From Acidobacteriota bacterium (lineage in GTDB: Bacteria; Acidobacteriota; Blastocatellia; Pyrinomonadales; Pyrinomonadaceae): a stretch of 64,000 bases of DNA. The position numbers were made by a program, and so were the translations under genes. The notes beneath the pieces are model-generated. The model saw nothing but the letters and a program-made list of their open reading frames with translations, was not told the origin of the DNA and did no database searches. Location: NCBI GenBank assembly GCA_016700175.1, contig CP065003.1:3296001-3360000 (forward strand), written 5' to 3'. This document shows positions 9,260-16,810 of the stretch, piece after piece (the first letter of the stretch is position 1; every line of letters begins with the position of its first letter).

Positions 9260-9520
9260 AGAAAATCCGGAAGGACTAACCGCGGAAAACTCCGAGGACA
9301 CAGATTATTTCACGCCGCATCCGCAATTCTGGCTTCTTGTCCTCTGTGCTCCCTGCGCGCTCCGTGGTGAGATCTCTATCCCGGAATCCGTATTCTCAAT
9401 TCTATATCTTCCTTGAACAAAAGCACCAAAGTGGTGTAAAAAGGTGGAACCCCTTCCGTAATCCGTTACAAATCAGGGAACAAGAAACAACACAACGCCC
9501 GGGCGGCGAAAGCTCAGATT

Positions 9521-11626
9521 ATGTTTAAGACACTTACTGCTATATCTCTCGCGGTATTTCTGCCTGTAGTTGGGCTGATCGGTTACTTCGGCGACCCTTC
9601 TGCCAGCGCGCAGAAATCGGAAACCGGCACGCTTGAACGACTTATCGTTTCGAGCGGAACCGTATCGATGAAACTGGACCTTGGCCGCCTGAATGGTGAT
9701 CTTAAAGGCACCGGCGAAATGAGCGAACTGCGCTTCGATGCAGATAAGAATGCGCTGTTTGCGATCGTCGTATTCGAGAACGAGCTTCGCGGGGCGGTTC
9801 CGGGCGAACTGCCGATCACACCCAAGGGAAGCGCGGAGCTTCCGGGCAAGCTCGGCACCGGTTTCGAAAACCTGATGATCGAAAGAAGCGCACCCGGGTC
9901 CGCATACGAATTCGTGGTACGAGACCGCAGGACCTGGTATCCGTTTTTCAACATTGAAGGCCAGCAGGTCAAATACGACAACGGATCGAGGCTCTTGAAT
10001 ATCGAAGGCGGCCGCATGCTCGTGTCCGATCGATTCGCAAACGACCTTGGCCGGAAGGGAATTGCAGGAACCGTTATCGGCGAGTTCTCGCTCTCTGCCA
10101 GGATGCGCCAGGTCGAAGTGACCGAGCTTGCCGACGGCGAGATCATCACGAATGTCCTGCCCGCACAGAAGGGGGCGGAAGCCGGGACCAGGCCGGGCCC
10201 CGATGTCGTGGTCGGCGATGTTTACGGTCTTGCTCAGTTCGGATCAAGCAGCGGGTCCCAGGTCGGGCTCGCGTTGGGAACCGTTTCCTGCAACTACGGC
10301 GAAGAGAATCTTAACTGGAACGCGCTGCCGAGCAACGACCACCCCGTTATTCCGCAGAACCTGTACAGGATGAGCGGCGGCGCCGGGAACGACGAGCGGT
10401 TTGAGCAGATCGGCCAGTCGCACGTCAAGCACGCTTTCACGGCACTTACGCAGAATATCTGCGGTCTGGGATGCAACGGCGTAGGCGGCAGCAGGCTCGG
10501 TTCGGGATGTTCCGATCCTTATTCGGCGAGCCTCAACTCCGGGCCGAACCTTGGATCCAAAGCGTGGATCAACCCATTCACCGGAGACTATCCTCGCGGA
10601 GATTCTGCAACGCCGCCAAACAATCACTCGGGCCATTCGCATGTCGGCCCGTCGCACAGGATCCTGACCGAGATCAGCGACCTCAGCAATTCACAGAACC
10701 CCGGCGCGACCTACTACGCGGAAGGACAATACGTCACCCCGCACGAGTACCAGTGGTGCCAGTCGAATCCGGGCGAGTGCAACATGTATAACAATGTGTC
10801 GTACCGCCGGTACTCGGTTTCGGGAAATGGAAGCCCGTTCTCCTTCAATGCTGAGGGGTCGACCGTACGCGAGAAGGCCGCGGTCGAGGCCTGGCCGGGC
10901 GCAACCGTGACCCGGATCGAACCTGATCCCGGCAACGACGGCATCGGAATGGTGGCGTATAAGGTCACGAACACCTCTCCGGGCGTGTGGCATTACGAGT
11001 ATGCGGTCTATAACCAGAATCTTGACCGCGCGATCCAGTCTTTCGCCGTACCGCTCGCTGACGGCGTGTCGATCAGCAATATTGATTTCCACGCTCCCCC
11101 GCAGCACCCTGGGTGGAACAATGATGGCACTGCCGGCAGCGCCGGGTTCAGCAGTGCGGCCTGGGCGGAGACGCAGACCGCGTCGGAAATGAAGTGGAGT
11201 TCCGAGACGATAGCCCAGAATTCGAACGCGAACGCAATCCGCTGGGGCACGATGTATAATTTCCGCTTCGATTCGACGAGTCCGCCGGAGCTCAGGAACG
11301 CGACGGTCGGGTTCTTTAAGACCGGTGCGCCGATCACAGTTGAGGTCCTCGCTCCGGCCGGTGCCGCAACTGTGTCCTATTCGATCGCCGGCCGCGTGAC
11401 GGATGCCGGAGGACGCCCGATCAAGTTCGCGTACGTGATCCTGCTGGATTCCAGTGGCGAGATTGGCTGGGCCTTTTCGAACAACCTGGGCTTTTACCAG
11501 ATCACTGGAGTAGCACCGGGAACAGGTTACACGATCGGAGCAAAGGCGAAGAACTACTCGTTCAACGACTTTGAGATCGATGTCAACGACAATGTCACGG
11601 GCGTGAATCTTGTCGCAAACCCGTGA
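9521..11626 (+). CDS. Large secreted protein with C-terminal carboxypeptidase-regulatory-like (Ig-fold) domain
   Basis: 701 residues with a signal peptide (MFKTLTAISLAVFLPVVGLIGYF...SASAQ). The body, about residues 30-610, is rich in Gly/Asn/Ser and has no fold I can name. It has cysteine pairs such as QNICGLGC and QWCQSNPGEC and a His-rich stretch (PNNHSGHSHVGPSH), which suggests an extracellular structural or metal-binding protein. The C-terminal 80 residues (SIAGRVTDAGGRPIKFAYVI...GFYQITGVAPG) are a typical carboxypeptidase-regulatory/CnaB-like beta-sandwich. A strong terminator follows 33 bases after the stop. Confidence 0.75.
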   Translation: MFKTLTAISLAVFLPVVGLIGYFGDPSASAQKSETGTLERLIVSSGTVSMKLDLGRLNGDLKGTGEMSELRFDADKNALFAIVVFENELRGAVPGELPITPKGSAELPGKLGTGFENLMIERSAPGSAYEFVVRDRRTWYPFFNIEGQQVKYDNGSRLLNIEGGRMLVSDRFANDLGRKGIAGTVIGEFSLSARMRQVEVTELADGEIITNVLPAQKGAEAGTRPGPDVVVGDVYGLAQFGSSSGSQVGLALGTVSCNYGEENLNWNALPSNDHPVIPQNLYRMSGGAGNDERFEQIGQSHVKHAFTALTQNICGLGCNGVGGSRLGSGCSDPYSASLNSGPNLGSKAWINPFTGDYPRGDSATPPNNHSGHSHVGPSHRILTEISDLSNSQNPGATYYAEGQYVTPHEYQWCQSNPGECNMYNNVSYRRYSVSGNGSPFSFNAEGSTVREKAAVEAWPGATVTRIEPDPGNDGIGMVAYKVTNTSPGVWHYEYAVYNQNLDRAIQSFAVPLADGVSISNIDFHAPPQHPGWNNDGTAGSAGFSSAAWAETQTASEMKWSSETIAQNSNANAIRWGTMYNFRFDSTSPPELRNATVGFFKTGAPITVEVLAPAGAATVSYSIAGRVTDAGGRPIKFAYVILLDSSGEIGWAFSNNLGFYQITGVAPGTGYTIGAKAKNYSFNDFEIDVNDNVTGVNLVANP

Positions 11627-11659
11627 CCGTTTCGATAAACAGCTGATTCAAATGGATTC

Positions 11660-11690
11660 GGGCGGCCAGACTGGCCGCCCGTTTTTCTTT
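11660..11690 (+). terminator. Rho-independent terminator
   Basis: A perfect 9-bp stem GGGCGGCCA / TGGCCGCCC with a GAC loop is followed by GTTTTTCTTT. It closes the transcript of the large secreted protein. Confidence 0.9.
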
Positions 11691-11717
11691 GCAGGTTTGG
11701 GCTTGGGAGCGGAACGA

Positions 11718-12617
11718 TCAGGGTTCGAGCCCGGGTTCGTAAGTGAGTATGAACTCCATGAACCTCGAGGCCTCGACCATGTCCTTTCCGCTGAACCTAA
11801 TGGAATGCGAATCGGTCCGCTCGACGATCGAAAGATAGCTGAGAAGCTCCGAGGGCCTGTAACTCTTGAAGCGGACGTCGAGTTTCACCGGCGCACTGAC
11901 CTTGTAGGGCTTGAAATCGCCGATCCGGCCCATCGCGTTCCTTACCTTCTCCCGGATAAGCGCATACGCAGCCTCGGGCATCATCGTCCGCGCAGAATGG
12001 AATCCGTAGTTCCACTTCACGACAGCGCCTTCGATATCGCCCACAACGTCCGTCACTTCCTTCACCGCCGCGTCGTCGCCCGAGATCATTATCACCGGCA
12101 CGCCGAAATGCCCCGCGATCGCCGCGTTGAACGAGCCTTCGGTCATCGTTACGTCGTTCAAGCGAACATCGGCGAGCCTCGCGCTGGACATCGTGTGCGC
12201 CCGGACTCCGTCCGGATTACTCGTGCTGGAGTGATAACCGAGGAAGATCACCCCGTCGAAGGTCTCGTCGATCCCTTCCATCATCATCAGCGGCCGCGGG
12301 AATCCGCGAACCAGCAGGATGTCTTTCGGCAGTTTCTCCATCAGGAGGTTTTGCGCGTTTCCGTGCGAATCGCTGACGACGATCTCGGTCGCCCCGGCCT
12401 CGCGCGCGGCCTCGATCGCGGCATTGACTTCCGCCGTCATAAACTCCCGGAATTTCTGATACTCGAATCCCCCGGGTCCCAACTGGTCGGCCGAAACCGC
12501 ACCGACCACGCCCTCCATGTCTGCTGATATGTATATCTTCATTTTCTTCTGCTGCGCTTCGACGGCAGAGAATGCCGCGAGCGCCAGTATCACAACCCAG
12601 ATCAAACTATTTCTCAT
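11718..12617 (-). CDS. M55 family (D-aminopeptidase DppA-like) metallopeptidase, exported
   Basis: 299 residues from the ATG at 12617, preceded by GGGAG. A signal peptide (MRNSLIWVVILALAAFSAVEAQ) is followed by the M55 core. SADMEGVVGAV supplies the zinc-ligand Asp33 and Glu35, and DSHGNAQNLL supplies His85. VIFLGYHSS and TEGSFNAAIAGHFGVPVIMISGDD are also family hallmarks. DppA cleaves D-amino-acid dipeptides and forms decameric rings. The Bacillus protein is cytoplasmic, so the signal peptide here implies a periplasmic version. Confidence 0.9.
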   Translation of the reverse strand: MRNSLIWVVILALAAFSAVEAQQKKMKIYISADMEGVVGAVSADQLGPGGFEYQKFREFMTAEVNAAIEAAREAGATEIVVSDSHGNAQNLLMEKLPKDILLVRGFPRPLMMMEGIDETFDGVIFLGYHSSTSNPDGVRAHTMSSARLADVRLNDVTMTEGSFNAAIAGHFGVPVIMISGDDAAVKEVTDVVGDIEGAVVKWNYGFHSARTMMPEAAYALIREKVRNAMGRIGDFKPYKVSAPVKLDVRFKSYRPSELLSYLSIVERTDSHSIRFSGKDMVEASRFMEFILTYEPGLEP

Positions 12618-12657
12618 TATATTCTCCCGCTGTTTGATTTGATCGGGCACTGACTAT

Positions 12658-12900
12658 ATCAGAAGACAGGAGACAGGAGACAGCGATCGGAACCCGGAAC
12701 GCAAGCGACGGGCGTAATAGAAGACAGGAGACGGGAGGTTCCCGAGTCGCGAAGCGACGGCCTGAGTTCAGCAGTGTGTAAGCCCGAAGGGCGCCGCCCA
12801 CGGTAAGGAGGCGCTCCGAAATATCCGGCCGCTTCAGCGGCGATCGGTAACCGGAGCGCGAGCGACGGTCCGTGTCCGAAGCCCAAGCGTCAGCAGGGCT
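12658..12900. repeat. Composite repeat: AGACAGGAG tract plus chain of hairpins (intact IS target site)
   Basis: Starting just upstream of the M55 gene, the block runs: AGACAGGAGACAGGAGACAG; CCCG-...-CGGG (12693-12712); GTCGC-GAA-GCGAC (12746-12758); linker CCTGAGTTCAGC; hairpin GTAAGCCCGAAGGGCGCC...CCCAC; GCCGC-TTCA-GCGGC (12828-12841); CCG-GA-GC-GCGA-GC-GA-CGG (12851-12868); AGCCC-AA-GC-GTCA-GC-A-GGGCT (12880-12900). From 12900 to 13057 only GGTTCCAGG-type repeats and the leader of the next gene are seen. Confidence 0.7.
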
Positions 12901-13057
12901 CCTGCTGAAAAGTTCCCGGTTCCAGGTTTGAGGCTCGACGCGAAAAGATGCAGAACCACGCGCTGAACTGCGCGTCTCCGCTTCTCAATCCTTGAACCTT
13001 GAACCATACAACCGCCCTTTGCGTATTCACCGAAATTCGCAGGGAGGTCTTCTGTCA

Positions 13058-13609
13058 ATGAAATCGATCCTCAGTTCATCCCCGGTCCGGTTCTTCGTAT
13101 TCGCCAGCTTTCTGTTCCTATTCTCTACCGCTGCATCCGGAGCGGTGTTAGGTTCCCGGGAGCAGTCTAACCAGCAGTTCGAAGATCCGGAGAAGCTAGT
13201 GCGCGAACTCTACGCCCAGCTAACCTTTCCCGCCGGCAAGACACCGGACTGGAAGTACGTCCGCTCGATGTTCATAAACGACGCCACGGTCACGCTGCGC
13301 ACGGGCAGGGATTCGACGACGACGTTCTCGTTGGACGGATGGATCCTCGACTTCGTGAATTTCATAAACGACCGGGACGTCAAGAAGACCGGTTTCGAAG
13401 AGAAACTGGTAAAGATGAGACCGATGATCTACGGCGACATCGCCCACGTACTGGTCCTCTACACCGCGTATCTTCCGGGCGTTACGAAAGAGCCGCAAGA
13501 AGGTGTCGACAGTTTCCACCTGATCAAGAAAGACGGCCGATGGTGGATCGTTTCGATCCTGAACGAGATCCCGACAAAGGACAGGCCGAAACCGGACGCA
13601 TTGAACTAA
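13058..13609 (+). CDS. Secreted NTF2/SnoaL-like (DUF4440-type) protein
   Basis: 183 residues from the ATG at 13058, which follows GGGAGG by 10 bases and opens a signal peptide (MKSILSSSPVRFFVFASFLFLFSTAASGAV). The mature protein has the cone-shaped NTF2-like pattern: LVRELYAQLTF, a central FINDATVTLRTGRDSTTTFSL, and the paired strands IAHVLVLYTAYL and DSFHLIKKDGRWWIVSILNEI. Function unknown. The 3' half of this gene recurs as a truncated copy beyond the IS element at 15643-15883. Confidence 0.8.
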   Translation: MKSILSSSPVRFFVFASFLFLFSTAASGAVLGSREQSNQQFEDPEKLVRELYAQLTFPAGKTPDWKYVRSMFINDATVTLRTGRDSTTTFSLDGWILDFVNFINDRDVKKTGFEEKLVKMRPMIYGDIAHVLVLYTAYLPGVTKEPQEGVDSFHLIKKDGRWWIVSILNEIPTKDRPKPDALN

Positions 13610-13775
13610 ATTGCCTTGCCGTTTCTTAGTACAAAGTTCATGGTTCGAAGTTCAAAGTAAAGAGGCGGAACCCCACGCGTTAGCGAGAGGCGGACAAGGG
13701 CTCCAGACAGGGATCGTAAACCTATTCTCATAGTCAGGGGCAGAGTCGCGTAGCGACGACCTGCTTTTAGACATA

Positions 13776-13790
13776 ATGTTTTGACCTGTC
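13776..13790 (+). repeat. Left inverted repeat of the IS element
   Basis: ATGTTTTGACCTGTC; its exact reverse complement is at 15354-15368. It lies 12 bases inside the inferred left end. Confidence 0.85.
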
Positions 13791-13859
13791 CTGCCTCAAG
13801 AACGTGGATTATGTTAGGTGAGATTCACCAACACCTAGCCACAATTGAGGAGGACAGGC

Positions 13860-15044
13860 ATGAAGAATACTAACGCAATCAACGGAAAAGCGAGAGAGAT
13901 CTTTGAGAATGAAGCACCGGAGTATCCGGCATACGTAGGGCTCGATGTCCATAAGGAGACTATCGTGGCGGCGATCGCCCGGGAGGGTCGGGGAAAGCCG
14001 GAGTCGCTTGGAACGATAGCGAACAAACCGAAGGAGGTGGCGAAGCTTGTCGAGCGGCTGAGCCGGGAGTTCGGGGGAGAGGTTCTGCTGTACTGCTACG
14101 AGGCAGGTCCGTGCGGATACGTTCTGTACCGTCAGCTGGTGGAGATGGGGCAGGAATGCCATGTTGTGGCACCGTCGAAGATCCCTAAGAAGCCCGGCGA
14201 CAGGATAAAGACGGACCGGCGGGATGCGAGGAAGCTGGCCCGGCTATTGAGGAGCGGGGATCTTACGGCGGTATGGGTGCCGGGAGAGGAGCAGGAGGCG
14301 ATGCGGGACCTGGCGCGGGCGCGGAACGACTTCAAGATCCAGGAGCGGAAGGCGCGCCAGCAACTGAGCGCTTTCATGCTCCGTCACGGGCATTCGTGGC
14401 CCAAGGGAAAGACGCGGTGGACGAAGGGCCACTTCGAATGGATGGAGACGCGCAAGTTCCCTCACGAATGGCAGTATGTTGTGCTTCAGGGATACATCAG
14501 AGCGGTGAATGCGGCGGAGAAGAGGGTGGCTGACATCACGGCGGAAATGAGCATGGCGCTGCCGCACTGGTCGATGGCTCCGGTGGTCTACTCGCTGATG
14601 GCGTTCAGGGGTATCGACATGGTCAGCGCGATGGGGCTCCTGGCAGAACTCGGGGATCTGACCCGCTTCGACTCGCCGAAGCAACTGATGGGCTTTCTGG
14701 GGCTTGTGCCCAGCATACACGCCTCCGGCCCGACAAAGCGCGAGGGTGAGATAACGAAGACCGGCAACTCGAGGGCCCGGCGCCTGCTGGTCGAAGCCGC
14801 CTGGGCGTACCGCCATCCGGCGCGCATGACGGCTCATTTGAGACGAAAGGCGAAGAACGCGTCCGAAGAAGCCAGGGAGATATCCTGGAAGGCCCAGAAA
14901 CGTTTGTGCGGAAGATACCGGTCGCTGGTCTACTCGGGCAAGAACAAGAACCAGACCACGGTGGCAGTCGCCAGGGAACTCTCGGGCTTTATCTGGGACG
15001 TGACACGGGTCGAGATGGCCAGGTTTGAAACCCCCGCCCGCTAG
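13860..15044 (+). CDS. IS110-family transposase (IS1111-like)
   Basis: 394 residues from the ATG at 13860, preceded by AGGAGGACAGGC. The N-terminal DEDD/RuvC-like domain shows GLDVHK (Asp29), YEAG (Glu81) and KTDRRDARKLA (Asp119/Asp122). The C-terminal transposase_20 domain shows GIDMVSAMGLLAELGDL, the FLGLVPS element and GNSRARRLL, whose Ser304 is the candidate nucleophile. The reading frame is complete, so the element may be active. Enzymes of this family recombine DNA guided by an RNA encoded in the element's non-coding end. A small hairpin (TAGGTG...CACCTA, 13815-13837) lies just ahead of the gene. Confidence 0.95.
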   Translation: MKNTNAINGKAREIFENEAPEYPAYVGLDVHKETIVAAIAREGRGKPESLGTIANKPKEVAKLVERLSREFGGEVLLYCYEAGPCGYVLYRQLVEMGQECHVVAPSKIPKKPGDRIKTDRRDARKLARLLRSGDLTAVWVPGEEQEAMRDLARARNDFKIQERKARQQLSAFMLRHGHSWPKGKTRWTKGHFEWMETRKFPHEWQYVVLQGYIRAVNAAEKRVADITAEMSMALPHWSMAPVVYSLMAFRGIDMVSAMGLLAELGDLTRFDSPKQLMGFLGLVPSIHASGPTKREGEITKTGNSRARRLLVEAAWAYRHPARMTAHLRRKAKNASEEAREISWKAQKRLCGRYRSLVYSGKNKNQTTVAVARELSGFIWDVTRVEMARFETPAR

Positions 15045-15113
15045 CGGGCCGGTAACGCATCGCAAAGAAGTATCCGACAAGAGGAAAAGAAGTTAACCAC
15101 AGAAGAAAAGGAG

Positions 15114-15330
15114 GTCAGAGGCGCTCCAGGTCAGGGCATTCGCAGACAGATCTTCTGAAGAATCCCGGTCACGGCTAGAACGGCTTCCCCGAAAGGGGAA
15201 TGATCCACGCTTTTAGATAAGAGGAAAGCTTCGCGACGAAGACAAGTCAGGTAGGTAACCAATCCACGTATATCAGCATGATCCATCGTCGCTTACCGTC
15301 CGCAATGCCCTGACCTCAGGCGCTTCTGAC
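15114..15330 (+). ncRNA. Candidate guide (bridge/seek) RNA region of the IS element
   Basis: The 3' non-coding end of the IS is closed by a long imperfect inverted repeat: 15114-15140 against 15304-15330, 23 of 27 positions paired, including an unbroken GGTCAGGGCATT. Inside are a perfect hairpin TTCCCC-GAAA-GGGGAA (15185-15200) and CTTCG-CGA-CGAAG (15229-15241). In IS1111-type elements the guide RNA is known to come from the end downstream of the transposase, which fits. I did not identify target- or donor-pairing loops. Confidence 0.55.
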
Positions 15331-15353
15331 AAACGAGAATATGTAGAGGGGTT

Positions 15354-15368
15354 GACAGGTCAAAACAT
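15354..15368 (-). repeat. Right inverted repeat of the IS element
   Basis: Exact 15-bp reverse complement of 13776-13790, 2 bases inside the inferred right end. Confidence 0.85.
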
Positions 15369-15370
15369 AT

Positions 15371-15608
15371 CAGCCGTGGGCAAGCGCGAAAGCGCGCAGC
15401 CCACGGGAGGCGGCGCATCGTGATCCCGGAGCCGCGTTAGCGGCGGCAGAATGAGTTTCGCGAGTTGCCTGAGTTTTCCGAGTTGCCGAGTTACGAGAAC
15501 GGACCGCATCCGAAACCCGGATGTACTATCACCCGGGCGAGCGCCGTAGGCGCGGCAGGTCTGGAGAAAAGGAACCAATAATCATACCTCCGCAGCCGCG
15601 CTAGCGGC
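15371..15608. repeat. Composite palindromic repeat split by the IS element (right part)
   Basis: Directly after the IS comes CCGTGGGC-AA-GCGC-GAAA-GCGC-GCA-GCCCACGG (15374-15406). Then follow GCCGC-GTTA-GCGGC (15431-15444), GCGCC-GTA-GGCGC (15541-15553) and GCCGC-GCTA-GCGGC (15595-15608). The left part of the composite is GTCGC-GTA-GCGAC at 13745-13757. Stems differ but every loop is GNA or GNNA. Confidence 0.7.
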
Positions 15609-15619
15609 GGCAGAAGAAG

Positions 15620-15883
15620 TTGGGCCAGTTCGCTGGGTTTTACGACCGGGACGTCAAGAAAACCGGTTTCGAAGAGAAACTGGTAAAGATGGGACCGATG
15701 ATCTACGGCGACATCGCCCACGTACTGGTCATCTACACCGCGTATCTCCCGGACTTTACGAAAGAGCCGCAAGAGGGTGTCGACAGCTTCCACCTGAACA
15801 GGAAAGACGGACGCTGGTGGATAGTCTCGATCCTGAACGAGATCCCGACGAAGGAAAGGCCGAGACCGGCGGTGCCGAGATGA
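15620..15883 (+). pseudogene. Truncated copy of the NTF2-like gene at 13058
   Basis: From about 15643 the sequence repeats the last roughly 240 bases of the NTF2-like gene with about 90 percent identity by eye. The encoded segment RDVKKTGFEEKLVKMG through KERPRPAVPR corresponds to RDVKKTGFEEKLVKMR through KDRPKPDALN. The signal peptide and first half of the domain are missing and replaced by palindromic repeat sequence. The frame is open from 15620, but no start or ribosome site is seen. I read it as a remnant of a tandem duplication. Confidence 0.8.
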
Positions 15884-15948
15884 AGGAGACAGGAAGCGGA
15901 AGAGAGGATGCACAATAGGAAAGGAGCATCCTACTCTTATTCCATGAT

Positions 15949-16713
15949 CTACTTCTGCGCAAAGATCAATAGGAACTCGGGGAGTCCGGTCATCGGGGCT
16001 CCCTCCCAATCTGCTACCTCTTCACCAAACTCCGCGACCTCGACGATCTTGCATCCTGATCTTATCACTGCGTTGATGTAGTCCGAAAACGTCCAATGAA
16101 ATTCGTAGGATTTTAGTGTTCCGGTCTTAGGTTCGAGTATGTCGGCAGAAGCGTCGTATTCAAACGGGCCGCGCTGGAAATAGGAGTGTTCCACTTCCAG
16201 GCTGTCGTTCGATCCCTTCCAGACCCTTCGAAAAGGATGATATTCGGAAATAACGAAGAGGCCCCCGAGTTGCAGGATCCGAGCTGCTTCGGAATAGTAG
16301 CGAGTGATGTCCGAAACCCAAACGGCCACGTGACCGCCTGTGTAAACAAGGTAGAAAGAACCATCCCGAATCTCGTTCAGAGCTGTCACATCAGCTCTCA
16401 TAAAATCAATTTCAAGCCCTAGCTTTTGGGCGCGCTCTCGAGCGACCTCAAGTTGCGCCTGCGAGATGTCGACTGATGTCACGTGGGCGCCGAGACCCGC
16501 GAGTGCAAATGCGATCTGGTTATCACCGCTGCCGAGCACCGCTATTTTCCTTCCCTTTATATCTGAAAGATAAGCGAGTTCTCTTTCCGAGAGTACAAGC
16601 TCGGGTTCTTCGGGACATCTTTGCCAGAGACCTCGTGAATCCGCCCTTTTGGCCCACTGTTTCGCGCCCGCTTCCCAGCGCATTCTGTTCGCTTCGTGAA
16701 TGTCGATTCCCAT
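15949..16713 (-). CDS. Class I SAM-dependent methyltransferase
   Basis: 254 residues, cytoplasmic. Motif I is VLGSGDNQIAFALAGLG, followed by VTSVDISQAQLEVARERA (motif II acidic residue) and IDFMRADVTAL. Later strands FYLVYTGGHVAVWVSD and LGGLFVISEYHPF complete the Rossmann methyltransferase pattern. The ATG at 16713 has GGAG nine bases upstream. The substrate is unknown; the domain resembles the small-molecule (UbiE/COQ5-like) group. It reads away from the amidohydrolase gene, with about 100 bases between the two starts. Confidence 0.88.
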   Translation of the reverse strand: MGIDIHEANRMRWEAGAKQWAKRADSRGLWQRCPEEPELVLSERELAYLSDIKGRKIAVLGSGDNQIAFALAGLGAHVTSVDISQAQLEVARERAQKLGLEIDFMRADVTALNEIRDGSFYLVYTGGHVAVWVSDITRYYSEAARILQLGGLFVISEYHPFRRVWKGSNDSLEVEHSYFQRGPFEYDASADILEPKTGTLKSYEFHWTFSDYINAVIRSGCKIVEVAEFGEEVADWEGAPMTGLPEFLLIFAQK

Positions 16714-16810
16714 GGTTTAGCTCCTGTGATGCCTCCCGAGCTTGAAAACGCAATACACTAGCACATATCCTAGTCCCGCCCCACTATTCCAGTTTTCAAG
16801 GAGACAAACC

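Larger units (their letters stand above)
13764..15370 (+). mobile_element. IS110-family insertion sequence, IS1111-like subgroup
   Basis: The element carries one transposase gene and subterminal 15-bp perfect inverted repeats (13776-13790 and 15354-15368). The left non-coding end is short (about 95 bases) and the right one long (about 325). The outer limits come from comparison with an empty version of the same composite repeat at 12746-12800: CCTG (ending 13763) and CAGC (starting 15371) are separated there by only AGTT. No target duplication is evident, as expected for IS110-type recombination. Confidence 0.85.

Noticed and set aside
15620..15883. A functional short NTF2-like gene
   Set aside because: It lacks the signal peptide and first half of the domain present in the full copy at 13058 and has no ribosome site, so it is listed as a remnant.
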